Made by a program: the position numbers and the translations under genes
The notes under the pieces: model-generated
Databases searched by the model: none
The model's input: the letters and a program-made list of their open reading frames with translations, nothing else
What the model was told of the DNA's origin: nothing
Assembly (NCBI GenBank): GCA_027490215.1
Contig: JAIXYO010000007.1
Coordinates: 124,001 to 188,000, forward strand
DNA from: Rubrivivax sp.
GTDB lineage: Bacteria; Pseudomonadota; Gammaproteobacteria; Burkholderiales; Burkholderiaceae_C
Length of the DNA: 64,000 nucleotides
Direction of reading: 5' to 3'
Part shown: positions 45,930 to 55,201 of the stretch, in pieces
Layout: the number at the start of each line of letters is the position of its first letter
Position numbering within the stretch: position 1 is the first letter of the stretch

Positions 45930-48900
45930 TCAGCGCAGCAAGACCAGCGGCTGACCTGCGGTAACCGGTTGCCCTTCGGCACACAGCACCTCGTGCACCA
46001 CGCCATCGCGCGGCGCCAGCACGGTGATCTCCATCTTCATCGACTCGACGACGATCAGCGTGTCGCCGGCCTGAACCACGCGGCCCTTCGCGACCGGCAC
46101 CGACCAGACGCCGCCCGAGACTTCGGAGGTGACAACCTCTCCGTCGAAGGTGCTGGCGGCTGCGGCACGAGCTTCGGCAGCGGGGTCGATGCTGTCGTCG
46201 ACCACCTCCGCCACGCCGGCCTCGCGCCAGCGTTCCCGTTCGGCCTCGAAGGCCGCTTGTTGCCGGGTCTTGAACGTGGTGATTTCCGCCGCGTTGTCGA
46301 CCAGGTAGCGCTGGTAGTCAGCGAGCTTGAAGCGGCCCTCCTCGATGCGCAGCTGGGCCCGGCCTGCCACGAAGTCGGCGCGAAGTGTCAGCAGCTCGTC
46401 GGCACCGACCGGATAGAAGCGCAGCCGGTCGAAGAATCGCAGCAGCCATGGCTTGCCAGGTTCGAAATCTCTCGTCGCCTTCCAGCGATTCCACATCTGC
46501 ACCGTGCGGCCGACGAACTGGTAGCCGCCCGGGCCTTCCATGCCATAGACACAGAGGTAGGCGCCGCCGATGCCGACAGCGTTTTCCGGCGTCCAGGTGC
46601 GCGCCGGGTTGTACTTGGTGGTAACCAGCCGGTGCCGCGGGTCGAGCGGCGTGGCGACCGGTGCGCCGAGGTACACGTCGCCCAGGCCCAGCACCAGATA
46701 GCTCGCCTCGAACACCGTGTCGTAGACGGCCTGGATATCGTCCAGACCGTTGATGCGGCGGATGAACTCGATGTTGCTCGGACACCAGGGCGCATCAGCG
46801 CGCACCGACTGCATGTACTTCTCGATGGCCAGGCGGGTCGCAGCGTCGTCCCACGACAGCGGCAGCCAGACGGTGCGGCTGGGCACCTCGATGTCGTCCG
46901 TCGACCCGACGCCGTGCTGCGCATCGAGCAAGGCGTCCATCAGCGTTGTCAGTGCGATGCGCGACGGGTCGTAGTGCACCTGCAGCGAGCGGATGCCCGG
47001 CGTCAGGTCGACGATGCCATCGAGTTGCCCGTCATCGCGCCAGGCTTGCAGCCGCAGCATCAGCGCATGCACATGGAAGCGCAGCGTCAGGTCGAGCTTC
47101 AGCTCGCCGAACTCGATCAGCACATAGGCATCGCCGGCTCGGCGGTAGACGATCTCGATGCCGTCCTCGCCAGCGGCGCGGCGGTGCAGCACCGCCGCAT
47201 CGGCCAGCTCCGTGCGTGCGGGCGGTGCAGCGACAGGTGGTGCAACATCGGTTGCCAGCACCGCATCCTGTGCCCGGGCCAGTGCTCTCGCCTGTTCCAG
47301 CGTCAACGGCTTGAAGCGCACCGTGTTGCCGGGAGACAGCTGCCCCAGCTTCCACAACTCGGCCTGCACCACCGTCGCCGGGCAGACGAAGCCACCGAGG
47401 CTGGGCCCATCGGGGCCGAGGATGACGGGCATGTCGCCGGTGAAGTCGATCGCACCGATCGCATAGGCGTTGTCGTGGATGTTCGACGGATGCAGCCCGG
47501 CCTCGCCGCCGTCGCGTCGCGCCCAGGCGGGTTTCGGGCCGATCAGCCGCACGCCGGTGCGGCTGGAGTTGTAGTGCACCTGCCAGTCGGTCGCGAAGAA
47601 GGTGGTGATGTCGTCGGGCGTGAAGAAGTCGGGCGCTGCGTGCGGGCCGATCAGCACCCCGATGTCCCAGTGCGTGGCGTAGACCGGCGTGAGCGCGGCA
47701 GCGGCGGCGACATCGAGCGGCGCCACCCGAGCCGACACGGGACTGATGTGCAGCACATCGCCACCACGCAGCACACGCCCGCCATGACCGCCGAACTGGC
47801 CCAGCGTGAAGGTCGAGGCGCTGCCCAGGTAGTCGGGTACATCGAGGCCGCCCTGCACGGCAAGGTAAGCCCGGCTGCCGCCCGCTGGGTTGACGCGGCC
47901 GATGCGCAGCGTCTGACCGGCCTCGACGGCCAGGGCCTGGCCCATGACCACCGCCTGGCCATCCAGCGTCAAGTCGATCGGTGCGCCGCACACCGCGATG
48001 CATGCGGCACAGCGGAAGCGCAGCGTCGGTCCGGCAACGGTGATCTCGAGCCCGGCCACGCCCTGTGCGTTGCCGACAAGCCGGTTTGCGACCCGCAAGG
48101 CCAGCGGGTCCATCGGGCCCGACGGCGGCACGCCGACATCCCAGTAGCCCAGCCGGCCCGGCCAGTCCTGCACCGAGGTCTGCACCCCGGGGCTGATCAC
48201 ATCCAGTGCGCCGCTGGGCGCGCTGAACGACGCGAGGCTGCGCGTGGTGTGCGTGCCTTGCTCGAAGGGCACAAAGGACATCACGCCGCGCAGGTAATCG
48301 AGGTTCGATTCAAGGCCGTCGACGCGGGTGTCGACCAGCGCCTTCGACAGCTTGGCGGTCGCGTCGTGGCGGTCGCTGCCGTGCGCGATCAGCTTGGCCA
48401 GCATCGGGTCGTAGTAGGCCGTGACCTCGGTGCCGCGCTCGACCCAGGTGTCGACGCGCAGGTCATCGGGGAACTGCACGCGCGTCAGCACGCCGGTGGC
48501 TGGCTGGAAGTTCTTGTAAGGGTCTTCGGCGTACAGGCGCGCCTGCACCGCATGGCCGGTGCTGGCGATGTGCAAGCTGTCCAGTGCCGGCATCTCGCCC
48601 GCGCCTAGCTTCACCATCCATTCGACGATGTCGATACCGGTGACCGCTTCGGTGACGCCGTGCTCAACCTGCAGACGCGCGTTCACTTCGAGGAAATAGA
48701 AATCCTGCGTGCTCGCGTCGACAACGAACTCGACGGTACCGGCGGAACGGTAGTTCGCCGCCTGAGCCAGTCGGCGTGCGGTGTCGTGCAGTGCCGCGCG
48801 CACTTCGGAGCGCAAGTTCGGCGCCGGGGCTTCTTCGACGACCTTCTGGTTGCGCCGCTGCAGCGAACAGTCGCGATCGCCGAGCGCCAGCACACCGCCG

Positions 48901-49550
48901 GCGCCATCGCCGAAAACCTGCACCTCGATGTGGCGCGCGTCGGTGATGTAGCGCTCGATGAACACGCCCGCATCCGAGAAATTGCTTTGAGCGAGCCGCC
49001 GCACGGTGTCGAATGCCGCGCGCAACTCATCCGGGGTGGTGCACATCTGCATGCCGATGCCGCCGCCGCCGGCGCTGCTCTTGAGCATGACCGGGTAGCC
49101 GATTCGCTCAGCGTGGGCCAGTGCATCGCTCAGGTCGGACAGCAGGCCGGTACCCGGCAGCAGCGGCACGCCGCTGTCGGTGGCCAGCGCGCGGGCGGTG
49201 TGCTTCAGGCCGAACAGCCGCATCTGCTGGGGCGTCGGCCCCAGAAAGACCAGGCCCGCGGCTTCGCAGGCTTCGACAAAACCGGCGTTCTCCGACAGGA
49301 AGCCGTAGCCGGGGTGGATCGCCTGCGCGCCCGTGGCGAGCGCCGCGTCGATGATCCGCGTGTGGTTCAGGTAGCTCGCAGCGACGGGCGCCGGGCCAAT
49401 GCAGACCGAGGCATCGGCCATCGCCACATGGGGCGCGCCAGCATCGGCGTCGGAATACACCGCGACTGCGCCGACGCCGAGGCGCTTGAGCGTCCGGATG
49501 ATGCGGCAGGCGATGGCGCCGCGGTTGGCGATCAGGACCTTGGTGAACAT
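45930..49550 (-). CDS. Guanidine carboxylase (urea carboxylase family)
   Basis: A 1206-aa biotin enzyme carboxylating guanidine with ATP and bicarbonate. Residues 1-450 are biotin carboxylase (IANRGAIACRIIRTLKRLG; KSSAGGGGIGMQM; GVTEAVTGIDIVEW). Residues 460-1070 form the KipA/KipI-like carboxyltransferase (GPMDPLALRVANRLVGN; GYQFVGRTVQMWNRW). The C-terminus is a biotinyl domain with the lysine at 1172 (VVESMKMEIT). The guanidine call, over urea, rests on the riboswitch and the two deiminase genes directly upstream; sequence alone does not prove it. Confidence 0.88.
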   Translation of the reverse strand: MFTKVLIANRGAIACRIIRTLKRLGVGAVAVYSDADAGAPHVAMADASVCIGPAPVAASYLNHTRIIDAALATGAQAIHPGYGFLSENAGFVEACEAAGLVFLGPTPQQMRLFGLKHTARALATDSGVPLLPGTGLLSDLSDALAHAERIGYPVMLKSSAGGGGIGMQMCTTPDELRAAFDTVRRLAQSNFSDAGVFIERYITDARHIEVQVFGDGAGGVLALGDRDCSLQRRNQKVVEEAPAPNLRSEVRAALHDTARRLAQAANYRSAGTVEFVVDASTQDFYFLEVNARLQVEHGVTEAVTGIDIVEWMVKLGAGEMPALDSLHIASTGHAVQARLYAEDPYKNFQPATGVLTRVQFPDDLRVDTWVERGTEVTAYYDPMLAKLIAHGSDRHDATAKLSKALVDTRVDGLESNLDYLRGVMSFVPFEQGTHTTRSLASFSAPSGALDVISPGVQTSVQDWPGRLGYWDVGVPPSGPMDPLALRVANRLVGNAQGVAGLEITVAGPTLRFRCAACIAVCGAPIDLTLDGQAVVMGQALAVEAGQTLRIGRVNPAGGSRAYLAVQGGLDVPDYLGSASTFTLGQFGGHGGRVLRGGDVLHISPVSARVAPLDVAAAAALTPVYATHWDIGVLIGPHAAPDFFTPDDITTFFATDWQVHYNSSRTGVRLIGPKPAWARRDGGEAGLHPSNIHDNAYAIGAIDFTGDMPVILGPDGPSLGGFVCPATVVQAELWKLGQLSPGNTVRFKPLTLEQARALARAQDAVLATDVAPPVAAPPARTELADAAVLHRRAAGEDGIEIVYRRAGDAYVLIEFGELKLDLTLRFHVHALMLRLQAWRDDGQLDGIVDLTPGIRSLQVHYDPSRIALTTLMDALLDAQHGVGSTDDIEVPSRTVWLPLSWDDAATRLAIEKYMQSVRADAPWCPSNIEFIRRINGLDDIQAVYDTVFEASYLVLGLGDVYLGAPVATPLDPRHRLVTTKYNPARTWTPENAVGIGGAYLCVYGMEGPGGYQFVGRTVQMWNRWKATRDFEPGKPWLLRFFDRLRFYPVGADELLTLRADFVAGRAQLRIEEGRFKLADYQRYLVDNAAEITTFKTRQQAAFEAERERWREAGVAEVVDDSIDPAAEARAAAASTFDGEVVTSEVSGGVWSVPVAKGRVVQAGDTLIVVESMKMEITVLAPRDGVVHEVLCAEGQPVTAGQPLVLLR

Positions 49551-49624
49551 GGCGGGCTCAGCGGAAAGCAGGTCGTCCTGCGCTCATCGAATGCACGCAC
49601 CGGTCGTCCGGCGCGGCGTGGCCA

Positions 49625-50299
49625 TCAGGCCGGGTCCCAGACCAGGAAGCGCACCGGCGTCGGGTTGTAGCCATTGCACGGGTTGTTCAGCTGCGGGCAG
49701 TTCGACACCAGCACGACCACGTCCATCTCGGCGCGCATCTCGACGTACTTGCCAGGCGCTGAGATGCCGTCCTCGAAGGTCAGCTTTCCTGCGGGCGTCA
49801 CCGGCACGTTCATGAAGAAGTTGATGTTGGAGACCACATCGCGCTTGGTCAGACGCGGCACACCTGACATCGCCTCGCTGCCCGCTTCGATCTGCGCCAG
49901 CGCCAGCATGAAGCTGTCGCGGCAGCTGTGCATGGTGCGCTTCTCGATCGCGTAGCGCACGGTGTTGCTCTCGCAGGAGCAGGCACCTCCCAAGGTGTCG
50001 TGGCGGCCGCAGGTGTCTGCGGTGATGGTGAGCATCGGGCGCGCTTCGCTCGACATCAGCACCGAGCCCGCCGTCAGGTACAGCGCACCCTGCGCCTGGA
50101 TCGTGTGCGTCAGGCTGTAGCGCTCGCCGACATCGGCCGCGCTGTAGAAGATGGTGTCGACAGCCTGGTTGCCTTCGAGGTCGACGATGCGAAATGTCTG
50201 CCCGCGTCTGAGCACCTTTGCCCACGGGTCTCCCGCCAGGCACACCTCATCGATCACTGCGTCGATGGGGTCCAACTTGCTTTCCACGGTGGCGTGCAT
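49625..50299 (-). CDS. cgdB: Carboxyguanidine deiminase subunit CgdB (urea amidolyase-associated protein 2)
   Basis: A 224-aa DUF1989-family protein that, with CgdA, removes ammonia from carboxyguanidine to give allophanate. Motifs are [37 protein letters not shown] and [14 protein letters not shown]. The ATG at 50299 overlaps the cgdA stop (TGATG). 74 bp separate it from the carboxylase. Older annotation calls it UAAP2. Confidence 0.92.
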   Translation of the reverse strand: MHATVESKLDPIDAVIDEVCLAGDPWAKVLRRGQTFRIVDLEGNQAVDTIFYSAADVGERYSLTHTIQAQGALYLTAGSVLMSSEARPMLTITADTCGRHDTLGGACSCESNTVRYAIEKRTMHSCRDSFMLALAQIEAGSEAMSGVPRLTKRDVVSNINFFMNVPVTPAGKLTFEDGISAPGKYVEMRAEMDVVVLVSNCPQLNNPCNGYNPTPVRFLVWDPA

Positions 50300-51081
50300 C
50301 ACAGGAACCCCCGCTCGGTGTTGATGTAGCCCCGGTCGTTTTCGGGGCACAGCAGGCGACACACATCGTCGGCCCCGGCGGTGCCGGAACGCCAGGCGGT
50401 CAAGCGCACTGGGGTCGGCGCATAGCTCGTCGCGGGATCGAGCGGGTGCGGCGCCGACGACAGCACGAGCAGCACGTTCATCTCGAAGCGCACATCCACA
50501 TGCTGGCCGGGCGCGCGATGCGTGGTGTCGAAGCGCAGCCGGCCCGCCTCGTCGGCGACCGCCTTGCTGAAGAAGTTGACGTTGGCGACCACGTCGCGCC
50601 GGTCCAGACCCCACTTGGCCAGCTCGACGAGAAAGCCGTCGTGGCCGTTGCGGTACATCCCGTTCCGATGGGCCTGGTAATTCGCCTCGCCCCAGCGGCG
50701 GCGCACGGTATCGGCATCGATCACGCCGCACACCGTGTCGTGCCAGCCGCAGCTGTCCTCGGGGATCGAACACAGCACCCGACCCATGTCGGAATACAGC
50801 GCATGGCCACGCGTCAGGTGCGCGGTGTGCTGCGCCTTCAGCGTGTCGGGCATGTTGTAGCGCTCGGTCTTTTGGTCCTGGTTGAAGAACAGCGCCGACA
50901 CATTGGCGCGGCCTTCGAGGTCAATCAGCCGCAGCGCGGTGCCACGGCGCAGCACGCCTGACCAGTGGGCGCCGCCGGGCAGGTTGTCTTCCCACAGCAC
51001 GAGCTCGGGCGAATACGGCGTGGAACGGTCCGGCACGGCAGCGCGTGCCAGCGGCGTGAGGGTGTTGAAGTTCGTTTGCAT
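50299..51081 (-). CDS. cgdA: Carboxyguanidine deiminase subunit CgdA (urea amidolyase-associated protein 1)
   Basis: A 260-aa DUF1989-family partner of CgdB. Conserved features: [38 protein letters not shown] and [13 protein letters not shown]. The last residues ECRGY-like ([14 protein letters not shown]) are typical of the first subunit. Related in sequence to CgdB but not identical in length, as expected for a heteromer. Lies between the ABC ATPase gene and cgdB. Confidence 0.92.
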   Translation of the reverse strand: MQTNFNTLTPLARAAVPDRSTPYSPELVLWEDNLPGGAHWSGVLRRGTALRLIDLEGRANVSALFFNQDQKTERYNMPDTLKAQHTAHLTRGHALYSDMGRVLCSIPEDSCGWHDTVCGVIDADTVRRRWGEANYQAHRNGMYRNGHDGFLVELAKWGLDRRDVVANVNFFSKAVADEAGRLRFDTTHRAPGQHVDVRFEMNVLLVLSSAPHPLDPATSYAPTPVRLTAWRSGTAGADDVCRLLCPENDRGYINTERGFL

Positions 51082-51107
51082 GGGTGTTGCGGCGTCAGAA
51101 ACGGCTC

Positions 51108-51974
51108 TCAGCCTGCCTCGCCCTGCTGGGAAATCTGGTCCAGCAGATCAAGGTCGGTGGTCATGCCCGAGCTGACACGGATGTGTTTCAGGATCTCGGC
51201 TTTCAGCTCGCGGAAGGGAGCACTGTGCTTCATGTCCTGCTCGCGGCGTTCCGGCAGCGGCACCGGGTAGATGCTGTGGATGCGGCCCGGGCGCGGCTCC
51301 ATCAGCACGACCCGCTGTCCGAGGTAAATCGCTTCGTCGACATCGTGGGTGACGAAGACGATGGTGGTCTTCTCCATGCGATGGATGTGCAGGATCAGGT
51401 CGTGCATCACCTCGCGGGTCTGCGCGTCGAGTGCACCGAAGGGTTCGTCCATCAGCAGCACCTGCGGGCGGCCCATCAGCGCGCGGGCGATCGCCACCCG
51501 CTGCTGCATGCCACCCGACAACTGGCTCGGGTACGACTTGGCGACCTTGGCCAGGCCGATCAGGTTCAGCAATGCATCCGCACGGCCCGACGCGGCCTCG
51601 ACATCCGAGGAGCTCAGGTCTTCGCGGTTGACCTTCAGCATGCGGCTGAACTTGATGTTCTCCATCACGGTGAGCCACGGATACAAGCTGTAGTGCTGGA
51701 ACACCATGGCCCGCTCGGCGCCGGGGCCGGTGATGGCCTGCCCGTTGCAGATCACCTCGCCCGAGGTGTGGTGTTCGAGCCCGGCCAGGATGCGCAGCAG
51801 CGTGGACTTGCCGCAGCCTGAAGCGCCGACCAGTGTGACGAACTCGTTGTCCTCGATCGACAGGTCGATGTCCTGCAGCGCGGCCGGGGTGCCGGCCGCC
51901 GCACCGCTGAACACCTTACCGAGGCGGCGAATCTCCGCCTTCGCGACGCTGACTTGGGGGGCAATGTTGGGCAT
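51108..51974 (-). CDS. ABC transporter ATP-binding protein (TauB/SsuB type)
   Basis: A 288-aa cytoplasmic ATPase of a nitrate/sulfonate/taurine-type importer. Walker A GASGCGKST, Q-loop VFQHYSLYPWL, signature LSGGMQQRV, Walker B VLLMDEP and the H-loop FVTHD are intact. Start ATG 51974 lies 13 bp after the permease. The operon lacks a binding protein; the one at 42704-43756 is the obvious partner. Likely imports guanidine. Confidence 0.93.
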   Translation of the reverse strand: MPNIAPQVSVAKAEIRRLGKVFSGAAAGTPAALQDIDLSIEDNEFVTLVGASGCGKSTLLRILAGLEHHTSGEVICNGQAITGPGAERAMVFQHYSLYPWLTVMENIKFSRMLKVNREDLSSSDVEAASGRADALLNLIGLAKVAKSYPSQLSGGMQQRVAIARALMGRPQVLLMDEPFGALDAQTREVMHDLILHIHRMEKTTIVFVTHDVDEAIYLGQRVVLMEPRPGRIHSIYPVPLPERREQDMKHSAPFRELKAEILKHIRVSSGMTTDLDLLDQISQQGEAG

Positions 51975-51987
51975 GGCAGGCTCTGGC

Positions 51988-52848
51988 TCAGCGTTTGAAG
52001 TGCATGTACGGGAACGCCCGGCGATGCAGCCAACGGAACGCCTGATCCATGAGCAGACCGATGACGCCAATCAGGATGATGCCGCCGAAGATGGTGTCGG
52101 TTTTCAGGAAGCGCTGGGCCTTGAGAATCGCATAGCCCAGTCCCGAATTGCTGGCCACCAGTTCAGCCACCACCAGATAGGTCCAGGCCCAGCCCATCGT
52201 GATGCGCAGCGTGTCCAGGATCGCCGGCTTGGCTGACTGGAGCAGCACCAGCCGAATGATTTCGTCGCGGGTTGCACCCATCGTTTGCGCCGCTTCGACC
52301 TGTGCGGTGGGCACCAGCCGCACGTTTTCCGCCACCATCAGCACCATCTGGAAGAAGGTGCCAATGAAGATGATCGCGATCTTGGCGCTCTCATCGATGC
52401 CGAACCACAGCATCACCAGCGGGATGAACGCCACCGCCGGCATGTAGCGGATGAAGTCGGTCAGCGGCTCGAGCAAGGCCTCGACCGGCCGGAAAGCCCC
52501 TATCAGCAACCCGATCGGCAACGCCAGTGCGGCCGAAAGCGCGAAGCCGGCGAGCACCCGGTAGACGCTGATGGTGGTGTCGGCGAGCAGGTCATCTTCT
52601 ATCAACCAGGTGGTGAGCCGCTGGAAGACGGCTGACGGGCCCGGCATGAACACCGGGTCGATCCAGCCGGAAGCCGACAGCGCCGCCCAGACCACGAACG
52701 GCACCACCAGGCCCAGAGCGGCAAACGCCCAGTACTGCGTACGGGAGAGCCGTCCGGCGATGCCCCAGATGCTGGGCTTGGGCGGCATATTGGGTGCTCG
52801 CGCTTTCGCCACGGAACCGGTTCCGACGGGGGGTGCTGTCGCAGACAT
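51988..52848 (-). CDS. ABC transporter permease (TauC/SsuC type)
   Basis: A 286-aa membrane protein with six predicted helices and the EAA loop VEAAQTMGATRDEIIRLVLLQSA, typical of BPD-type importer permeases for nitrate, sulfonate and related solutes. It is the first gene after the right-hand riboswitch (62 bp). Together with the ATPase it forms the membrane part of the presumed guanidine importer. Confidence 0.92.
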   Translation of the reverse strand: MSATAPPVGTGSVAKARAPNMPPKPSIWGIAGRLSRTQYWAFAALGLVVPFVVWAALSASGWIDPVFMPGPSAVFQRLTTWLIEDDLLADTTISVYRVLAGFALSAALALPIGLLIGAFRPVEALLEPLTDFIRYMPAVAFIPLVMLWFGIDESAKIAIIFIGTFFQMVLMVAENVRLVPTAQVEAAQTMGATRDEIIRLVLLQSAKPAILDTLRITMGWAWTYLVVAELVASNSGLGYAILKAQRFLKTDTIFGGIILIGVIGLLMDQAFRWLHRRAFPYMHFKR

Positions 52849-52910
52849 CGAACGCTCCAGGGCAGTGGCACAAAGCGAGAGGGGCAGCCACCGTCCGCTG
52901 ACGACAACTT

Positions 52911-53007
52911 CCTCCCGGGCTTTTGTCCCTCCGTGGAGCCGCGATGCATTGCGGCCGACCGCTCTCGGACCAGTCCACCTGGCGCTAGACCAGGCACGGA
53001 ACCCTAG
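52911..53007 (-). ncRNA. Guanidine-I (ykkC) riboswitch, right-hand operon
   Basis: Minus-strand blocks in order: CTAGGGTTCCG, GGTCCGAGAGCGG, CCACGGAGGGA and CAAAAGCCCGGGAGG. A TGCCTGGTCTAGCGCCAGG arm follows the first block. Length about 97 nt, shorter than the left copy because the variable arm is reduced. It precedes the guanidine importer and degradation operon. The 315-bp interval 52849-53163 contains this RNA, the sigma-54 promoter and leader only. Confidence 0.94.
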
Positions 53008-53065
53008 CTGTCTTGCAGATCAAGCAGCGCCGCTGAAGCAGGTGCCACTCTCGCATCTCGTAGAA

Positions 53066-53081
53066 AGCAAAGTCGGTGCCA
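53066..53081 (-). promoter_or_regulatory. Sigma-54 (-24/-12) promoter of the guanidine carboxylase operon
   Basis: TGGCACCGACTTTGCT on the minus strand is a near-perfect sigma-54 promoter (TGGCAC-N5-TTGCT). The start site would be near 53054, some 48 nt before the riboswitch, the same layout as in the left operon. No full NtrC palindrome is recognised upstream. Confidence 0.78.
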
Positions 53082-53163
53082 GCACAGTACAGACACCCAG
53101 GTCGGCGGCACGGCCTGACCCCGAACAACGGCAGCATCAGGACGTATCGCGGCCCCGGAGGCG

Positions 53164-53919
53164 ATGGCCGCCCACCAAAGTGGACAAGCCTGCACCGCAT
53201 TGGGGCGTCGTCGTGGGTGTTCGGAGATCTGGCTCGACACGCCGCCGGAACCCGATCGCGACCGCATCACCCAGCTGCTGGCGCACGGCTGCGAGATGCC
53301 AATTGCCCTGATCCGCCTGGTGGACGGAGACCGCCAGTGGTTCAAATCGGTGCATGGCACCGCCTGGACCGAGATTGACCGCGCGATGTCGATCTGCTCG
53401 CACGCCATCGAGGAGCAAGCGCTCTGAGTGATCCAGGATGCCAGGATGCGCTCCCGAGCACTCGCCGCCAGTCGAGATGCGCCTGAGCTGGTACCCGTCC
53501 CTGTTGCGCGAGAGCGAGGAGCGCTTTCGGAGTGTCTGGCGGGCCCCCGCAGACGCGATCTCGTGGAGCGACGGCATGCCGCTGCTGTTCGTCCACGCAC
53601 TTGACACGCTCGAGCCAGACAGTCGGTTGTGGTCGCGAGTCGCCGGGCCCTGGTCCGCGACGCGGATGGTCGACCCAGCGCGATCTTCGGTGTCGGCACC
53701 GACGTCACCGCCCGGCTCGGGGTTGAAGCGCAACTGCAGCAGGCGCGCCGGCCCGAAGCCATTGGCCAACTGACGGGCGGTGTCGCTCACGACTTCAACG
53801 ACCTGTTGATGTTGATCCTCGGCAACGCCGGACTGCGGGTCGATCAGCTGCTGCCGCTCAACGAGATGACGCCCATGGCCGCGGAACGCGGCGCAGAGGC
53901 GCGCCGCCTGGCGACCTGA
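53164..53919 (+). pseudogene. Decayed GAF-PAS-histidine kinase gene
   Basis: Three pieces of one sensor-kinase reading order are split over two frames. Frame 1 (53164-53427) is a GAF fragment (LDTPPEPDRDRITQLL; PIALIRLVDGDRQWFKSV) ending in TGA. Frame 2 (from 53438) holds the PAS start LLRESEERFRSVWRAPADAI. Frame 1 again (about 53629-53919) has the PAS end RDADGRPSAIFGVGTDVTA and the H-box GQLTGGVAHDFNDLLMLILGN, then stops with no ATPase domain. At least two frameshifts and a C-terminal truncation make function unlikely. Confidence 0.75.
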
Positions 53920-53986
53920 CAGCAGAGATTGAAGGCACACGCCGAGCGCTTGCCGCTGGGTGCGTCGCGAGTCGGCTGCGCTGTGA

Positions 53987-54006
53987 CCTCCCCCTTGTCG
54001 GGGAGG
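53987..54006. repeat. GC-rich inverted repeat (hairpin)
   Basis: CCTCCCC and GGGGAGG form a 7-bp stem around a 6-base loop between the pseudogene and the zinc-ribbon gene. No T-run follows on either strand, so a rho-independent terminator is only possible, not clear. Confidence 0.3.
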
Positions 54007-54091
54007 GACGCGGCATGGTGATTGCATGGACAATTCACTTCCGCAGACGATGCTCCCGCTCGGCGCGGGCAACAAGACTTCTCTGCTTGCC

Positions 54092-54388
54092 ATGACCACA
54101 CGCAACGCCAAGACCGACAAGTCCACAGACTCTGCCCAGAAACTACGGCAGACTCAGGCTGAGTATTCAGCAGCCCGACCGCCAGCAGAGCCCGGCGCCA
54201 AGACAATGATGTCCAGTTCGAAGATGTACGTCTGCCGACGCTGTCAGGCCAACTTCAAGACAGGCGATGGTCGGCCCGATGTGCGCATGGCGGGGCTGGG
54301 CAAGTGCAATCCCTGCCTCGCCCTGGCTGCCGCCAGCGCTGCATCGGCGGGCTCGCCTGCCGCCTCGCTGGGCCCGGCATCGAACTGA
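54092..54388 (+). CDS. Small zinc-ribbon protein, paralogue A
   Basis: A 98-aa protein with a basic disordered N-terminus and a four-cysteine ribbon: Cys48-x2-Cys51 (MYVCRRCQANFKTG) and Cys72-x2-Cys75 (GLGKCNPCL). It is clearly paralogous to the protein at 62904-63197 (shared LRQTQAEYSAARP and the SSSKMYVCRRCQANFKTG block). The ATG at 54092 was chosen to match that paralogue; an ATG at 54026 is in frame. Function unknown; nucleic-acid binding is a guess. Confidence 0.72.
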   Translation: MTTRNAKTDKSTDSAQKLRQTQAEYSAARPPAEPGAKTMMSSSKMYVCRRCQANFKTGDGRPDVRMAGLGKCNPCLALAAASAASAGSPAASLGPASN

Positions 54389-54399
54389 CGGGGGCGGCC

Positions 54400-55176
54400 A
54401 TGCCGCCAGAGCCTGCCATCACAGGCGACTCCAGCGCTTCCGGCTTTTCCGGGGGATTGGCTTTGGTGATCGGGGCGCGTGGCGGCCTGGGTGCTGCGCT
54501 GCACCAACAGCTGCGCAGCGATCCCCGATTCAGCCAAGTGCTGGCCGCCGGGCGCCGCGTCGACTCGACACGTTCGGCAGATTCCGACGTCGATCTCGAC
54601 ATCGACCTGACGGTCGAATCCCGCGTCGCAACAGCCGCCTCACAGGTTCACAAGCTCATGCAGGCAGGCCTGCCGCTGCGCCTGATGATCGACGCCACCG
54701 GCTTCCTGCACGGCAAGGGCTTCGAGCCGGAGAAATCGTGGCGTGATCTTGACGCTGCCCACATGGCGCATGCCTTTGCCATCAACGCGATCGGTCCGGC
54801 ACTGCTGATGAAGCACTTCCTGCCGCTGCTGCCGCGATCGGGCAAGTCGGTCTTTGCCACCCTGTCGGCCAAGGTCGGCAGCATCGGGGACAACCGGCTG
54901 GGCGGCTGGTACAGCTACCGCGCCTCGAAAGCCGCGCTGAACCAGCTGGTGCACACGGCGGCGATCGAGCTGGCGCGCCAGAAGCCGCAGGCGATCTGCG
55001 TCGCGCTGCACCCAGGCACCGTCGACACGCCACTGTCATCGCGTTTCGCCAAGTCAGGCCTGGAGCTGCAGACGCCCGCCGTGGCCGCGGCGCGGCTGCT
55101 GAACGTGATTGACGGGCTGACGGCCGCCAACACCGGCGGCTTCTTCAACCACCACGGCGAACCGCTGCCATGGTGA
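54400..55176 (+). CDS. Short-chain dehydrogenase (C-factor-like)
   Basis: A 258-aa SDR with LVIGARGGLGAALHQQL, INAIGPALLMKHFLPLL, the Ser in FATLSAKVGSIGDN and YSYRASKAALN, close to the CsgA/C-factor group of reductases. The ATG at 54400 follows the zinc-ribbon gene by 11 bp, so they may be cotranscribed. It converges on the ferredoxin reductase gene. Substrate unknown. Confidence 0.87.
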   Translation: MPPEPAITGDSSASGFSGGLALVIGARGGLGAALHQQLRSDPRFSQVLAAGRRVDSTRSADSDVDLDIDLTVESRVATAASQVHKLMQAGLPLRLMIDATGFLHGKGFEPEKSWRDLDAAHMAHAFAINAIGPALLMKHFLPLLPRSGKSVFATLSAKVGSIGDNRLGGWYSYRASKAALNQLVHTAAIELARQKPQAICVALHPGTVDTPLSSRFAKSGLELQTPAVAAARLLNVIDGLTAANTGGFFNHHGEPLPW

Positions 55177-55201
55177 GCCGCCCTTCAACTGCCTGCGATG
55201 G

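Noticed and set aside
45648-48608. 986-codon open frame on the plus strand
   Set aside because: It runs antisense to the carboxylase and allophanate hydrolase genes, is rich in Arg, His and Gln, and shows no domain. It is a by-product of high GC.
52985-53200. 71-codon minus-strand frame with two CxxC pairs (GCLYC, RCLIC)
   Set aside because: It covers the sigma-54 promoter and the first block of the riboswitch and has no ribosome site, so the CxxC pairs are most likely chance.
53987-54006. Rho-independent terminator
   Set aside because: The stem is good but no T-run follows on either strand; kept only as an inverted repeat.
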